Assembly: GCF_964275005.1 (NCBI RefSeq)
Contig: NW_027307657.1
Coordinates: 310,001-374,000, forward strand
DNA length: 64,000 bases
Direction of reading: 5' to 3'
Source of the DNA: Diadema setosum
Lineage: Eukaryota; Echinodermata; Echinoidea; Diadematoida; Diadematidae
The translations under genes and the position numbers were made by a program. Below the pieces are notes generated by a model. That model did not search any database. It was not told the origin of the DNA and worked only from the letters and a program-made list of their open reading frames with translations. Shown piece after piece: positions 46,396 to 60,136 of the stretch; position 1 is the stretch's first letter, and every line of letters begins with the position of its first letter.

Positions 46396-48998
46396 GAGGT
46401 GGGCTGAAGAGAGTCAATTTTAGGTCACATTTTCAGAACATGCTCATCACACCTTATAGTTTGATGACTTTTTGCCTACTGACACCATTTTTGAAAAAAA
46501 AAAACAAACAAAAAGAACGAAAAAAAGCGAAATCCGGGGACTGGTGCCACCGGCCGAAATCGTAAAAAATCCATGATGGCCGCCGTTTCGGCTTACAAAA
46601 GACATTTTTGGCTATAAGTCGGCTATGTTTTGGTCTATGGTGATGGTTTTGGTATCTAACCCCATGTTTTAGGGGTCAAGCAAATGGATTATAATGATAA
46701 TCTTAGTGTAAGACCTAATCTTCCACATGATACTAAACTTTTTCCCATATTTAGGTTTCAATTTTTCTTCTCCTTTACCTCTACCGCAACCGTCTTTTTT
46801 TTTTGCACTTTTTTCTGTATTTTTTCAAGTCATGTTAACAATTATACTCTTAATAACAAGTTGTAGCTTTCAATCTGGTGTTTGTTTGTTTTTTTTAACC
46901 AACAATACAGCCAGATCCTATACAAATAACTTACATTATACATGTATTACATGTGTCATGCACATACAGCTATGTGGCTGGTGCATTCAGGCTGCATGGT
47001 AGTTGTGAGGCCAGTGCTTTTACTGTATCTGCTTTGTGATGCTATTGCTAATTAACAAGTGTACATTAGACCTGTAGTCAGAGTGTACAGTTCTACTGTA
47101 GGCGCATGCACAAATGAATAAGACTTCTATGATATGCCAATTGTCTAGCACATAAGTAATGTTTCGACTGGATGATGCATCCCATGAGCTAATTACATTA
47201 CATGGAAGAATCTGCATCAGCAGTACTGTCTGTACATCACCTTGCTTTGGCCATCTCACCAGTGCCGATGCCGATTTTTCTCGATTTCATGTGCCTCATG
47301 CTCTTGGTCTCAACACATACCAAGGTACCCATTTTTGTGCGCCTTTGTAATCCCATATCACAATACAAAATTCATTGATGCCCAGTTCACTATCAGCAGT
47401 TTCTTAAAGGTTCGATGGGCGGTTGGTTGTGTGATGCCATTGGTTGACTTTAGATCGACTACATTCACTTCTGAACAGTAGGCAGATCAGGGGCAGGAAG
47501 ATTATCAGACTCTCCTCCAGTCTATAGAGGAGTCAGGTTCGCCTTAATTCATTCCCACCTCAGAGATTTGTTTTTAAGACCTTGAATACACGTGTAGGCG
47601 CACAATAATCTTGATGGGATATGAGTCTGCAGTATGACAGCTCTCCACATAATATCGCTTTGAGTTTGGTTGGATCTTGAGTATCCAGGCATTCCTTGAG
47701 CTCATCAACATTTGTTTATGGGCCTCACCCATGTTGACATTCCTGTAACAGACAGCCTATGCACATACATGTACTCTAACTGCTTGTTGTGCTTGGACCA
47801 CATTTTGGAATCGGAAAAGAGAACTGGAAATAACACATAGGGTCAAAAGACGTTCATTACCTCAGCTTTAGGCACTTTCAGTCACAGAGAGTAAGATGAT
47901 GACTTTACTATAATAAATGCTATGTGAGGAACATACATTGTACATAGCATTTGCTTGTCATAGAATTGGTGGAATCACCCAAATAGTATCAAATTTCCCA
48001 TCAAATCTGAGGACTCTATCGCTTTATAAAAGGACCGCAATATACATGGTAGGAAAAAGCAGGCATGAGAAATGAAGGACCAAGTGGTGATAATGAATCA
48101 CCAAAAGTGCCTGAAATGAATGATTTAAATCTTATATGAATGTAAGAATGAAGGACTTGGGTCATTCTTACATTCATATTATAGCGCCCTCTCTCATCTT
48201 TCTCTCATCTCCTATAGCAGAATATCATGTATATGATTCAAAGAACGACCCAAGTCCATATGAATCAAAGAACGACCCAAATCCATCACACAAAATGGCC
48301 TCTCCACAATCAATGTAAATTTTAATTGTCATAATAATATATGTTTTAATTTGTATATACAATGTTGCCTTCCCATCACAGTTAAATAGAATATTATTGG
48401 ACAAATAAAAAAATATGAAGTTTTTTTTTAAGTTTACTCGAAATGGTCTTCCATGGACTTGGGTCGTTCTTATATTCAGATACTCATATGTATAATGTAA
48501 GTTATTTGTATATTTATTACTCTAATTGTTGAAAGAAAACGCCAGACTGACAGCTGGAACTTGTTATTAAATGTATAATTGTTAACATGACTTGAAAAAA
48601 GAAAGAAAAAAGTGCCAAAAAATGGCGGTAGGGGTACGGGTAAAGAAGGAAAATTTAACCCTAAATATGGGGAAAAGATTACTATCATGTGGAAGATTAC
48701 GTTTTACATCAAAATTATCATTATAATCCATTTCCTTGACCCCTAAATCATGGGGTTAGTCACCAAAACAATCACAATACACCAAAAAAAAAATAGCTGA
48801 GTTATAGCCAAAAATGTATTTTTTAAGCCGAAACGACGGCCATCTTGGATGTTTAACGATTTCGGCTGGGGCATCCCGGATATTGCATTTTTTTCGTTGT
48901 TCTTTTCTTTTTTCAAAAATGGTGTCAGTAGGCAAAAATTCATCAAATTAAGTTGTGATGAACATGTTCTGAATATGTCATCCTCTATAGCCATCCTC
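46396..48998. mobile_element. 2.6-kb DNA transposon with ~0.5-kb inverted ends
   Basis: The left arm (46396-46900) and right arm (48525-48998) are inverted copies; outer ends read GAGGTGGGCT and GAGGATGGCT. TACTACTA is duplicated at both sides (46388-46395 and 48999-49006). A paralogous empty site with the same flanks is at about 54860. An 8-bp duplication and long inverted ends suggest a hAT-, P- or MULE-like element. The interior (46900-48520) has only short frames I do not recognise. Confidence 0.78.
48128..48485. repeat. Small palindromic element with GGACTTGGGTCGTTCTT words
   Basis: A ~50-bp hairpin ('tgaatgtaagaatgaaggac' against 'gtcattcttacattcatatt', 48136-48180) is followed by direct and inverted copies of ACGACCCAAGTCC near 48245, 48275 and 48458. 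This is probably a MITE nested in the 2.6-kb transposon. Confidence 0.6.
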
Positions 48999-49772
48999 TA
49001 CTACTACCATGACCCAGAAGAAAAAGCACCATACATGAACACCCTGAGCCTGCGGCTATAGGGTGCGTTCGAGCGCTCTAAAGCGAACCAAAGCGAACTG
49101 AACCAAAGCGTACCGTACCGAACTGTGCCAGTTTTGGAGCGTTCGAGCGCTCTATGGAGAAAGCGTACCTCACGAGTTATTTTTAGAAAAGGTCACGCAT
49201 TTTGTAGCAAGAATATCATCCACCTGGCGCTTGAACAACTTGCACCTGTCCCGAACAAAGAGAATGATGCCTTTGCATTGTGACGTATGCGCATGATACG
49301 CGCATGCTTCACAACGAACTTTTGGTACGCTTTGGTACGCTTTTGGAGCACATCGGGAAGTGGTCCACTTTTGGCTCGGTACAGTACTAGTCCAGTCAAA
49401 ATACGACAAAATGGGGGTTAACCCACAACTAATTGCAACAGAAACGATTCTACTTGCATTTGACCCGGAAGAGCTATTAAAATAACATATTAAAAGTTCC
49501 CTAAAATTCGAGTGGTGGATCAGTGTCTAATTTGCATAAATTCAAAATGGCCGCCATATAACCTATTTATGCCTATATCTTGGGATATATAACCCACAGA
49601 AAGTAAATTCCGGTGTCTAAACCTATGTTTTTTAGGTCAAGGAATCCAATTATGTTATCTGTAGCAACTTTCAAGCATCGCTTTATATAGTTTTTGCATA
49701 TATTTGCATATAATTACATGCAAAATGGCCGCCATATTGCCTGTGCTAGCCCGTATCTTCGTATACCATTAA

Positions 49773-50338
49773 AGGGAAGCAGTCCTGAGATTTTCACTGT
49801 AGTGATAATCAAGAAGAGTAAAAAATGCAACCTTTCACCAATTTATACGCGTGGACATCAAAAATTGTCTCCGTACGCGATTTTTAAAAAATAATTCCTG
49901 CAAGCGATCGTGTAAGAGCCAGCCAAAAAGTGCAACGTCATTGATGCCCTACTCTCAAGTTGACAGCCGTGCCTCAGAAAACCAATTTAAGTGTTCAAAA
50001 TGATCATATCTGATTTTTTCATAAAATGTGACAATATGTGGTTTTATTATTTCAAACAAAATATTTCAAGCTTATTTATATATACAATTAATATAAAAAT
50101 AAATAGTAAACATGTATTTATAAATAACTAGGGATGACGAGCAGAACACCGCTGGAAAGAGTTGTGCATCGATGACGTATGACTCTCCGCCAAGACCTGC
50201 TCATTTGCAGAGTCACACTTTTTTAACCGAAATGTACGAGCTTATTTGGTGATTTGAAAGTTTGTTTTTGATGAAAGTAGTTCATTGGAGGTACCAACAA
50301 CAACATATTTTTCTAAATTTCGTGAGGACTGCGTCCCT
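49773..50338. mobile_element. 566-bp TTAA-target MITE in one foldback arm
   Basis: Inverted ends AGGGAAGCAGTCCT and AGGGACGCAGTCCT are flanked by TTAA on both sides (49769-49772 and 50339-50342). The partner arm near 54180-54190 has the uninterrupted sequence, an empty site. Piggybac/Kolobok-type target. Confidence 0.82.
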
Positions 50339-50765
50339 TTAATGTAGTACACTCAGGAATAAGTCCCTATATATCTGGACATAAAACCCGCAGAAAATAG
50401 ATTCTGGTGTCTAAAACCTATTCTTTCTTTTTTTATGTCAGGGAATAGAATTATGATATAAACAATAACTTTCAAGCTTCCCTTTATACATTTTTTTTGC
50501 ATATATTTGCATTTATTTAAATGCAAAATGGCCGCCATAATGCCTCTACAGGCTTATATCTCTATCTGTAAAAAGTACCCTGTGATGGTGTCTGTGGTCT
50601 TAATTGTACTGCTGAGAATCACTGATGTAGAATACGTTCCAGTCAGGAATAATTACCTGTATTTCACTAAACATTTGCATGTATCTATACATAAATCTAT
50701 TCAAATTAAGAGTATCTTATATCCATAAGCTACTCTACAAAAGTTTCATGAGTTTGGACATTTGT

Positions 50766-51528
50766 TTAGGGAATGTTCTTGCCATATCAGGGTACCATGT
50801 CACTCACTCACTTTCTGAATAAAGGACCCAGGGGTCCAGCCCTCACCCGAGTATCTCAAGTTCACCTTCCATGCATTCTTACATACTATTACTTGGGAGA
50901 GAGGAAATTGGAAGACTTTGGGAACCTCTAGGGCCATATCTGGAAGCCTTTAGGGACCTCCAGGGCCCAGGGGGGCATGATGTTCATACATGACACTAGC
51001 GATAATTGCAACTACAATACTAAGTTTGTTAAAAATTTGACCATGTGTTTTCAAAAAGACTGGCTATAAGAGGATCAAAAATGAAAATTGGTCCCCAATA
51101 ATTTGGTCCCAGCCCCAAGGCTGCCACGATCAGATTTTAGGTGCCTTTGGACATCCTGTGGTCGGGGGGGGGGGGGTAGATGGTACCCATTTTACCAATA
51201 TTCTACCAGCCAAGTTTGGTAACAAATTGAACACACTTTTTGTGAAGATGAACGTGTGAAAATTGGTTTCTATTTGGCACTAGCCCCAAGTATGAGTATA
51301 TTGAAAGTATGCTTATACACTCACTGATGTATTTACTCAATGCTCTTCTAGTTTTATAAAAGTAGCAACTCTAAATTCAGAGGGGGACATAGTGCCCACA
51401 CGTAATATATTATATTATATTATATCGTCGAAAATTTGGTCTGGCTAAATAGCACTGTTGGACTGAAATGCATTACCACTCTACTTCGTCATCTTTTCTG
51501 TACTGGTACCAACACATGGATTACAAGT

Positions 51529-51575
<47 letters not shown>

Positions 51576-53275
51576 GGCCTATATATAATGTGTAATATTT
51601 CGAAAAGAAGATAAAATTGCGAAAGTAAACTTAAAACTATATGCAGTCTCCAAGATATTCAACCTTGTACATTATACCTAGCTCTGTTACGTCTGGTTCT
51701 ACTTTCTTTCTTTTTTTGTGTGTGTGTGTGTGAGGGGGATTTTTTTAAATGATAGATTCCTTAATTTCGGGGTTCTGGGACCTTTTGGACATGGTGTCTA
51801 TTTGAAAGTCTATCATCCTTGGGATGCTACTTGCCTAGTTTGTTGAAAATCTGTCATTACATGGGGTTTTTAAAGAGAATCTGAAAATGGATTTTGAAAA
51901 TGTATGCATGACTGACGACCGGACGGCAGAAGATATATGAAGACTATTTAAAATATTAGCTTGAACCTTTTTTTATTCTTTTTTTCTTTTTTTTGCTGTC
52001 TTGAACCTTTGGCTATTTAAGATGAGTTTACAATCTAATGAATCAAAGTCACTTGATTTCAGGAAAGCTTTCTTTCGTTTCCAGTACATCGTTTTCATTT
52101 TCTACCTTGTGATAATACATATACTCAAGGTATGTAATGTGATCTCTGAAAATATAGATCAATGATAAAAGTATAAAACAAGCACACAAAACTCGCTTAC
52201 ACTCACAGTGTTCTATGCGTTTACCACAAATTCTGAACTAGGATAGTGTGAAATTGCAGTTGATTAATTTAAAGCAAACAGGATCTCGGCTCCATTTCAT
52301 ACTGAAGCGTGGTGAGTCTCACGTTTGTTGTAAACTGTGTCGATGTCTTTTGGGAATGCTTCTTATTCCTAGTCACCAATTAGAACAGCATCCTCTGACT
52401 CCTCACATATTTAAGAAATACAACATTACAAGTGTCTGATATATAATGGCCCACATCTGCCACTGGTATGTGTTGTGTGCAGTCAAATCTGTTTGCCCTG
52501 TAACTATACACTGCCAGTCGCTAAAAGCCTGTCTTGCAATTGCATCAGACTTCCTTCAGGAGTTCCTTGATAGCTGCAGCTTTGTCTGTAGTGATCAGAA
52601 CATATTTTTGATTCAACCTCTTCCTCAAATCGTCCTAATTCCAATAATTGTATGTCATTTCCCTTCCACTGTTTAACATGAAGAAAAGCTGCTGCTGAAG
52701 TGGAGGGAAGGGACCTTTTGGAACAGGAACAGAAAATGATGTTGTGTACTTGTTTTGTTTTTTATCTGACTTAAGACTGCTTTTTTGCCAGCAAATTGAA
52801 TTCAATCTTCATGCTGCTCGCATTTCCGAAAAAAACCTGTGTGTTGATGAAAATGCTATTAGTGTGAAGCCTCAATGCAATAGGAAACATTTCTTTTAAT
52901 AAAGCTGTAGATACAATGCGAAAATGGTAAAAGTAAGACTTAAAAGAAATTATACGTGTTGTACGAGCTTGAAGCCGATGAGAAGGATGTTGTTTGTATT
53001 GATTGACTGATGAATCCAGGGTACTAGTAATAGAAATGTTAAGGCATTTCCTTTTTTTTTTTTTTTTGTATCTGGCTGTCAATCACAATGTTTTACATTT
53101 TCAGTAAGTCACTGGGTGAAACCGCACAGAAATATGACAAAATCCACTTCCATACAAATTATCACGGTCATATGTTGCACATTGATATACATTCCTTTAC
53201 CAAAAGTTTTGCAACAAAAGACACAATACTAGTATCGACTAAACATGGATGCAAATCATCGCACACTTTGAAAGC
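50766..53275. other. Spacer of the 5.6-kb foldback element
   Basis: No domain was recognised in any frame. It contains a G-run near 51165-51176, an AT microsatellite at 51532-51568 and the poly-T/C-run region near 53050. Open frames near 52250-52676 are short and lack family features. A transposase ancestor may have decayed here. Confidence 0.45.
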
Positions 53276-54659
53276 TATATGAGATATGTCCAAACTCATG
53301 AAACTTTTGTAGAGCAGCTTATTGATAATCATGAACTTGATGACATGCCCCCCCCCCCCTCCCACTTTGGCAAAAAAAAAAGAATAAATAATGAATTGCA
53401 ACATAGACACAAGTATAAGCAGTAAACATGAGGGCAAATTACAAAATATAATACATTGAATATACATGAAATATTTTAACGATTCCTACTACATAATTTG
53501 AGACTTTAATATTTGTGTACCTATTGAGCAAACTTTGGAAGCTAACTTGAGATTACAGTTAAATAAAGATATGTTCTATTCGATGCTACTAACAGTTGTT
53601 TTCTGTTCTGAGGCTTTATGTCAAGAAAATGTGAGTACAATGTAATACAATACTTTTAATCAATGCAAGAATATAAGCACTAGGTGTAAGGATAATCATC
53701 AAAGTTGTGAATGGTATCATAATAATTTTCCTTTGAAATCTTGGATGTAGACATTACAGTACAATTAACGTTCTGCAGCTCATATTCGTATTTCTGAAAT
53801 TATATATTCACGGTAGTAATTTGAATAGATTTATGTATAAGCATATGCAAATTTTTAGTGAAATATAGGTAATTATTCCTGAGTGGAACGTATTCCACAT
53901 CAGTGATTTTCAGCAGTAAAATTAAGACCACAGACACCATCACTAGGTACCAGCGGTACCTTTTACAGATAGAAATATAAGCCTGTAGTGGCATTATGGC
54001 GGCCATTGTGCATTAAATTGAATGCAAATATATGCAAAAAATGTATAAAGGGAAGTTTGAAATTTACTGCTTATATCATAATTGTATTCCCCGACCTAAA
54101 AAACATAGGTTTAGACACCAGAATCTATTTTCTGCGGGTTTTATGTCCAGATAAATAGCGACTTATTCCTGAGTGTACTACATTATTGGTATACGAAGAT
54201 ACGGGCTTGCACGTGGCTTGCACAGGCAATATGGCGGCCATTTTGCATGTAATTATATGCAAATATATGCAAAAACTATATAAAGGGATGCTTGAAAGTT
54301 GCTACAGATAACATAATTGTATTCTTTGACCTAAGAAACATAGGTTTAGACACCGGAATTTACTTTCTGTGGGTTATATATCCCGAGATATAGGCATAAG
54401 TAGGTTGTACGACGCCATTTTGAATTTATGCAAATTAGACACTGATCCACCACTCGAATTTTAGGGAACTTTGAATATGTTATTTTAGTTGCCCTTCCAG
54501 GTCAAATGCAAGTGGAATCGTTTCTGTTGCAATTAGTTGGGGGTCATTTCATATTTTGACTGGACTATACGGTACGGCACACTTTAGGAGCGTTCGAGCG
54601 CTCCTCTGGCGCGGGTAGGTACGGTACAGTTCGCTTTAGGTGAGCACTCGAACGCACCC

Positions 54660-55045
54660 ATACATAACACACCTTATTGTGAAAAGGCCATACAATACGC
54701 AAGCCAGTAGTCAGGTAGAACCGATGCGCTGTTATAGGGCCTATTTGGCGTTCGTGGTATGATTTGCCAATAATACAAAACAAAAGACACATAAAAAGAT
54801 TCTACTCACCACTTTGTCTCATGAACCATATACGACGATCGTATTGACGTTTTAATCTACCACCATGACGTAAATAGAAAGCACTATAAACTCCAGTTAG
54901 GCCTATTTGGGATCATAGTAGACGAGCCTGCAGCTTTACACGCCTTTTTGTAAACAGGCCATACAACATACGCAAACCAATATAGTAGTCAGGTAGTACC
55001 GATGCGTTCTTACGTTTGGCGTTCGTGGTATGATTTGCCAATGAT
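54660..55045. repeat. Duplicated host segment (~270 bp)
   Basis: Landmarks 'ttggcgttcgtggtatgatt' and 'aggccatacaa.acgcaa' occur twice, near 54686-54770 and 54957-55040. The sequence 'tttgtctcatgaaccatat' near 54813 also occurs at 46318. This indicates that 46300-46387 plus 49007-49060 belong to the first copy and were separated by the two large transposons. Confidence 0.65.
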
Positions 55046-55826
55046 GGTGTTATTCGTCATACAATTATTTCCCCATGTTATTTCTACGTCGCTACACATG
55101 AATAATGGGACAGTTAATCGTGTCGACCATTGCTACCATGGGAACGACTGCGAACTAGAACGAGGCTTGCAGGGGTCGTTGAACATGAGAAATTCAAAAC
55201 CTTTGTTGCAACTTTAGTCTGGGCACTATTAGCAACTGAATGGCATTCGCAGTATCGGATGAATACCTAAGTCTATATTAGAAGTGCAGAAAAAAAAAAT
55301 GCTTGAATAGAAATCATGATTGTCAGTCCACGTATTGTAATCTAGCCGCGGCGGTGAAAACTCATGAAAAAAAAAATGTTTTATACTAGTCATGATTACA
55401 GGACATTTCCTTACCTCCCAACATTCTAACAAACATCACCCTGTCATGTGTTGTAGCTCCACATGGCTAAAAAAAAGGAGCCTTGGTGAGTTTGTTTAAT
55501 TCACCTTCTTGCCTTCTCTCCTCAATAAAGACGATTAAATTGCGAGTTTGTACTAGCTGCCTCCAATCACTCTCGTCTTTACTCTCTCTATGCTGCTGTA
55601 GGTATTTCAATTTGTTTTGCTTTGATTTGGTTTATTCTTTGTACGGCATGCTTTAAAATAACATCAATTACCTTCAATGCCTTTAGCAGTGTATTATACA
55701 AATTTCCCATGGCATGACACAGTAATACAGTAGTATATACATGTAGCTATTTTACACAATTTTAACAGTTTCCGTACTCTTTCTTTCTCCCTCCCTCTCA
55801 CTCTCTCTCTCTCTTTCTATATGCTG

Positions 55827-55827
<1 letters not shown>

Positions 55828-55881
<54 letters not shown>
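55828..55881. repeat. (AT)n microsatellite
   Basis: A long AT run with degenerate AT continuation to about 55908, preceded by a CT-rich run. Confidence 0.92.
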
Positions 55882-55893
<12 letters not shown>

Positions 55894-56404
55894 AATATAT
55901 AATATATATCCGCGATGGGTATATATCCGTCGGGAATATCATTTTGAGGCTTGATGAAAAGTGTTCGATGCTGTAAAGCAGGGCATACAAGGCGTATCCG
56001 TGCTTTGGTGTCGTGTCCGCTACCCGCAGTGGTTTCACGCTGTGGCGATCTTCAGGCAGACTGACTTTCAAAATGATGTGCTTCTGTGTTTGTGTTGCGC
56101 CGTGGATCGGCTTAACGCACGGATGGTTTGCCTGTTCCGGTGTCTACATAAGTTCGGACCTTTTGTTAAGCATGTTTTTGTTTCGAATGACTATGGCCTT
56201 CTCAACGAGGCAGGATTGCACAGGTCACTCTTCCTTAGAGTTATGTTTGACTTTTTCTGGACATTCCATGTTAGCGCAAAAATTGCATGTTTGTCTTTCA
56301 GGCTCCAGGTGTAGGCTACTTTGAGAGCTGGGTCTCTTTTTTGTATTTTTCATGCTTGATCGATTTAACATGAACAATGTATCTTTTCATATGGAATGAA
56401 TTTT

Positions 56405-56735
56405 TGTTCATTTTTTAGCAGATAAAATTGGATAAATTGTCCAAGTGAAACATACAAAGTGATTGGATAAAATTGTCCAAGTGAAACATACAAACCTATT
56501 GGATAAAATTGTCCCACTGAAACATACTAAGATAGGATAACAGAATATTCGGATAAAATCATCCCATATAACATACAAACTGTTTGGATAAAATTGTCCT
56601 AGTGAAACATACATGTACTAAGACAGGTTAACAGACTATTCGGATAATATTGTCCCAGTGAAACATACAAACTGATCAGATAAATTATTGTCCCGCTGAA
56701 ATATACTAAGATAGGTTAATAGACTATTCGGATAA
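56405..56735. repeat. Tandem array of 'ggataaaattgtcc...gaaacatac' units
   Basis: About eight units of ~36 bp (ggataaaattgtcc-aagtgaaacatacaaac-tgatt) alternate with longer ~50-bp versions that add 'taagataggttaacagactattc', giving a mixed higher-order pattern. Confidence 0.82.
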
Positions 56736-57380
56736 AGCAATGGAACTTCCAATGCAAAACAAAGGAAAATTGCCTGTGTGGATATTAAGATGTGTTAACT
56801 TCTTAATGGGATTTCAACATGAAAGAAAGTGGAAACTGCTCAATTGGAAATATATATATATTGCCCAGCTGGGTTCAAACCCATGAAAAACATTGGTTGC
56901 AGGAATCAGAGGTTGAATTCTTAACCAAGCTCCCATACATCTCCACAAACAAAACGTGTGGAATGGAAGCTTATGTGAAAGATAAACGAAGAATCATTTT
57001 ATGTTTCCATTCGCATTTTCACTTCATGACATTCTTTTTGCTATTCTGAGTAACTCCATTTTCAGCAAGTGTGGGTGCCTGTGGCACACCCTCTCCCTAA
57101 AACATACAATATTGCTACCTTCTTGTGTCTGACTCAGAGCAATAGTAACAAGGATGAGTCCACACTTGTGAAAACAGCATTTTCAAAAAAAAAAAAAATC
57201 AGATGAAGCATCCAGGATAGGATCTTAACCATTTTCTCTCAATCAATAGGTTCTGATGTTGTGAGTTAAAACTTTTTCTGTTATCTGTTAGGAAAAAGCA
57301 TTATCTGTACTTACGTCAGTCACAAGACTGGTAACTACATGCTATAATGCTCTTTTTTGTGTTGTTGTTTTTGATTGTAG

Positions 57381-57689
57381 AGAGAATCAAGTCAACCAAG
57401 CACAGTCGAGAACTGACATCTATTCTTCGCATGAGATGCTGTCGGAATTACTGTCTGCACAAGGTGTCCCGCAAGGAAGTGGCCCTGTGCAGGAATGCCT
57501 TCCAAGAGAAGAAAAAGTGTGAGCAGAGACAGTGGATACTGCAGTACTTTCTTAAACACCACGAAGATTCTGGAAATGCTCTGAAGGTCCTCTACACTAT
57601 TGGGGTCACAGAGGTGTGTCAACGTGGATGGCGATTGGCTCTTGGGATATCTAGAACCCGTTTTTGGCAGATTGAATGTCATTTTCGAG
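57381..57689 (+). CDS. Exon: cysteine-rich N-terminal part of the DUF7869-like protein
   Basis: Preceded by a T-rich tract and TTGTAG, it ends CGAG|GTTAGT. It starts with two bases of a split codon, so an upstream exon must exist. It encodes 'CCRNYCLHKVSRKEVALCRN' and 'GVTEVCQRGWRLALGISRTR', a zinc-binding-like region followed by a helix-rich segment. Confidence 0.72.
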
Positions 57690-60084
57690 GTTAGTATTGG
57701 ATTGCATACTTCCGATTTGAATAATAAACAGTAGTTGTACCCAACAACAAGAACAAGATTGGTACCTGGTACAGTTCCACCTCGATTATCCAGCCTCCTT
57801 TTATCCAGAAATCTTTATTATCCGGACACGTTCATGCATTGAAGGACTTTTTTTTTAATCCAAAGATTGAGAAGAAACAGCGACTTTAAACTCAACTAAA
57901 ATTTCTACAAAACTCACACGATTTACCTACAATATTCCCGACAGAACTAACATAAATTCACACCATATTATCATTGTAAAAGTAAGGGACCACTATTTTG
58001 CGCATGCTAGCATAGATTACACCACCGTTGCAGGGTACGCTATCTGCCTAGCTGCCAGTGCACTTGGACGGCAGCTACATACATTAACATTGTGTTTCCC
58101 ATATCCGGCCAATTCGCTTATCTGGATGAGCGCTGGTCCCGACATGGGTGGATAATTGAGGTTGAACTGTATGAACATTGTACCTTCAATAAAGTGTGTC
58201 AATACCCGAGTATTGTGTTTGCTATATTTGTAGAACATACTTGAGACTTGAGACATGCCTTTTGCAAAATATTAGAATTTTTGTCACTCCAATTGTGCCA
58301 AACTGTTATGGCGGTATTATCTGATTTATAGAAATATTATGTATACTTTCAGGGGCTATCACAAGTGAATTATTGCTGTTTTTGTGTATCTTAGCTGTAC
58401 ACTAATTTGATTTCCATAGTATTGGTACACTTTAAATGTATATTAATAGACTTGGAAAAAAACAAAACAAAACAAGAAGAAGTAATGAAGTAACCATACT
58501 TGATATCATCCAGTATTCCACTCTGCATGTGGGTGATTTAAGTTGGTTCAGGGAGTTAGCCAAAAATTGTTTCATTTGCTAAATGCTAAATTTCCAGTGT
58601 GCCATCTTTTTCACCACTAAGTCTTCTCTGATATCATTTCCTATGTTATAAAACGTCTAGCTTAGTTAAAATGGTGAAATTCTTGTACGGTCGTCAATAT
58701 TTGAAACTGAAATCATGTGGTTATATAGAGCAGTGATGTTACGACTGGTAGATTGCAAGTTCAAAACCCATCGTGCTTTTATGCTCTCATTGACCCTATC
58801 TAGGCTAGGTTATTTGGGGAGTTCTTAGAGCCAAATGCTGAAACCACAATAGCCTTACATGTCATAGAGTGATATGCTGTATACAAAAAATGTAGATTGT
58901 TAGGGATGGCTGTGTTAAATTTGGAAATGCTTATGCTTTCATCTCTCCTTTATAGATGGATATCAGACATATCTCCCTCCAAATCAACGGCGACGAGGAC
59001 TACAGTCCAAAGCAGCAGCTTCAGCTGTAATGTGGCTGGATAGATTCTCGAGAAGATTTGGAGACAAACTGCCAGCCCAAGAGCTTATACATCTCCCATC
59101 ATGCTTGACCCGAGCAACTATGTACAATCTCATGAGGGAAGAATTGGAGGAGCAGGGAGAAGAAGTGTGTAGCAAGGCTCACTTCTTACGCATATGGAGA
59201 AAAGAGATGTCTCATGTGTCAATACCAAAGGTAATCATACTATTGGTGCTATGGTAAAATGGTCAATATCAGGATGCATTGCTGTTGTATCTTACCATAC
59301 CTGCATAATTCCATGGAGGGGGCAGTATGTACAGGGCTATTTGAGCTCCATTCTGATGGGGATAGTGTGGGTGACACTTGCAGTCAAACAATGTATTCCC
59401 TGACAAAGTTGCCTAAACACCATACTGCTTAAAAATGAAAAGTAAAGAAATCTTGGTGCCCCAATGGAATCTCCAAATTACAACCATATTTCCCATTATT
59501 CCGAGTTTTCAAAACTGTTTACAATTGGGCACCTGATTAGACCCCTAGGAAAATGTTAGCATGGAATCCTGATTAGAAGATGTGAAAATTTTTCAAACCA
59601 GACATTGTTCTTATGTTTTTGTTGTTTTCTTAGTGTCTTATGTATTCACAAAATATTGAGAGTTTTTCAGTCATTGTGCTGTCATGAAATATGTTGTAAC
59701 CTTGGAACTTATGGCCTAACTTTGAAGGACTACCATAAGATGTGCCTGGTTTCTAGTGTCTTACGTATTCACAAATATTGACAGTTTTTTGTCATTGTGC
59801 TGTGATGAAATATGTTATAACTTTGGAACTTGTGGCCTAACTTTGAAGGACTACCATAGGATGTGCCTGGTTTCAAATTCATAAAAAAATTGTCACAATT
59901 TTTGGCTATTGTACAATGATCTCAACTTCTTGATGGGTGTCAAGTTGAACCGCAACCCCAGTTAGACAAGGTTAAAATAAGCTTGGTTTGATAATTGCAG
60001 CCAAGTCTTTACATGCATGTATATTCAAATAACTGCATCCCAATATATTTATGAGTATTCTACCCTATCAATTCTGCTTTACAA

Positions 60085-60136
<52 letters not shown>

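Larger units (their letters stand above)
49061..54659. mobile_element. 5.6-kb foldback element with GGGTGCGTTCGAG ends
   Basis: It starts GGGTGCGTTCGAGCGCTC and ends with the reverse complement of GGGTGCGTTCGAGTGCTC. ATA flanks both sides (49058-49060 and 54660-54662), though three bases is weak. Arms of about 1.7 kb (49061-50765) and 1.4 kb (53276-54659) are inverted copies, with a 2.5-kb spacer. GGG-type ends with a 3-bp duplication resemble PIF/Harbinger elements, but no transposase was found. Arm landmarks include 'aaaatggccgccat' and 'acctatgttttttaggtcaa'. Confidence 0.75.
55046..57380. other. Non-coding stretch before the DUF7869-like gene
   Basis: It contains the long AT microsatellite (55828-55881), a tandem array at 56405-56735 and otherwise anonymous sequence. 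An open frame at 55961-56314 lacks any recognisable domain and codon structure and is not called. Confidence 0.5.

Noticed and set aside
47020..47480. Open frames inside the 2.6-kb transposon as a transposase
   Set aside because: Short, overlapping on both strands, and without DDE-like or zinc-finger motifs that I can see.
55961..56314. 117-codon open frame upstream of the spliced gene
   Set aside because: No domain recognised, a second overlapping frame is equally open, and no splice or start support.
56860..56890. tRNA-like B box ('gggttcaaaccc'), possible tRNA or SINE
   Set aside because: No A box at suitable spacing and no cloverleaf could be drawn. A single B-box-like word is not enough.
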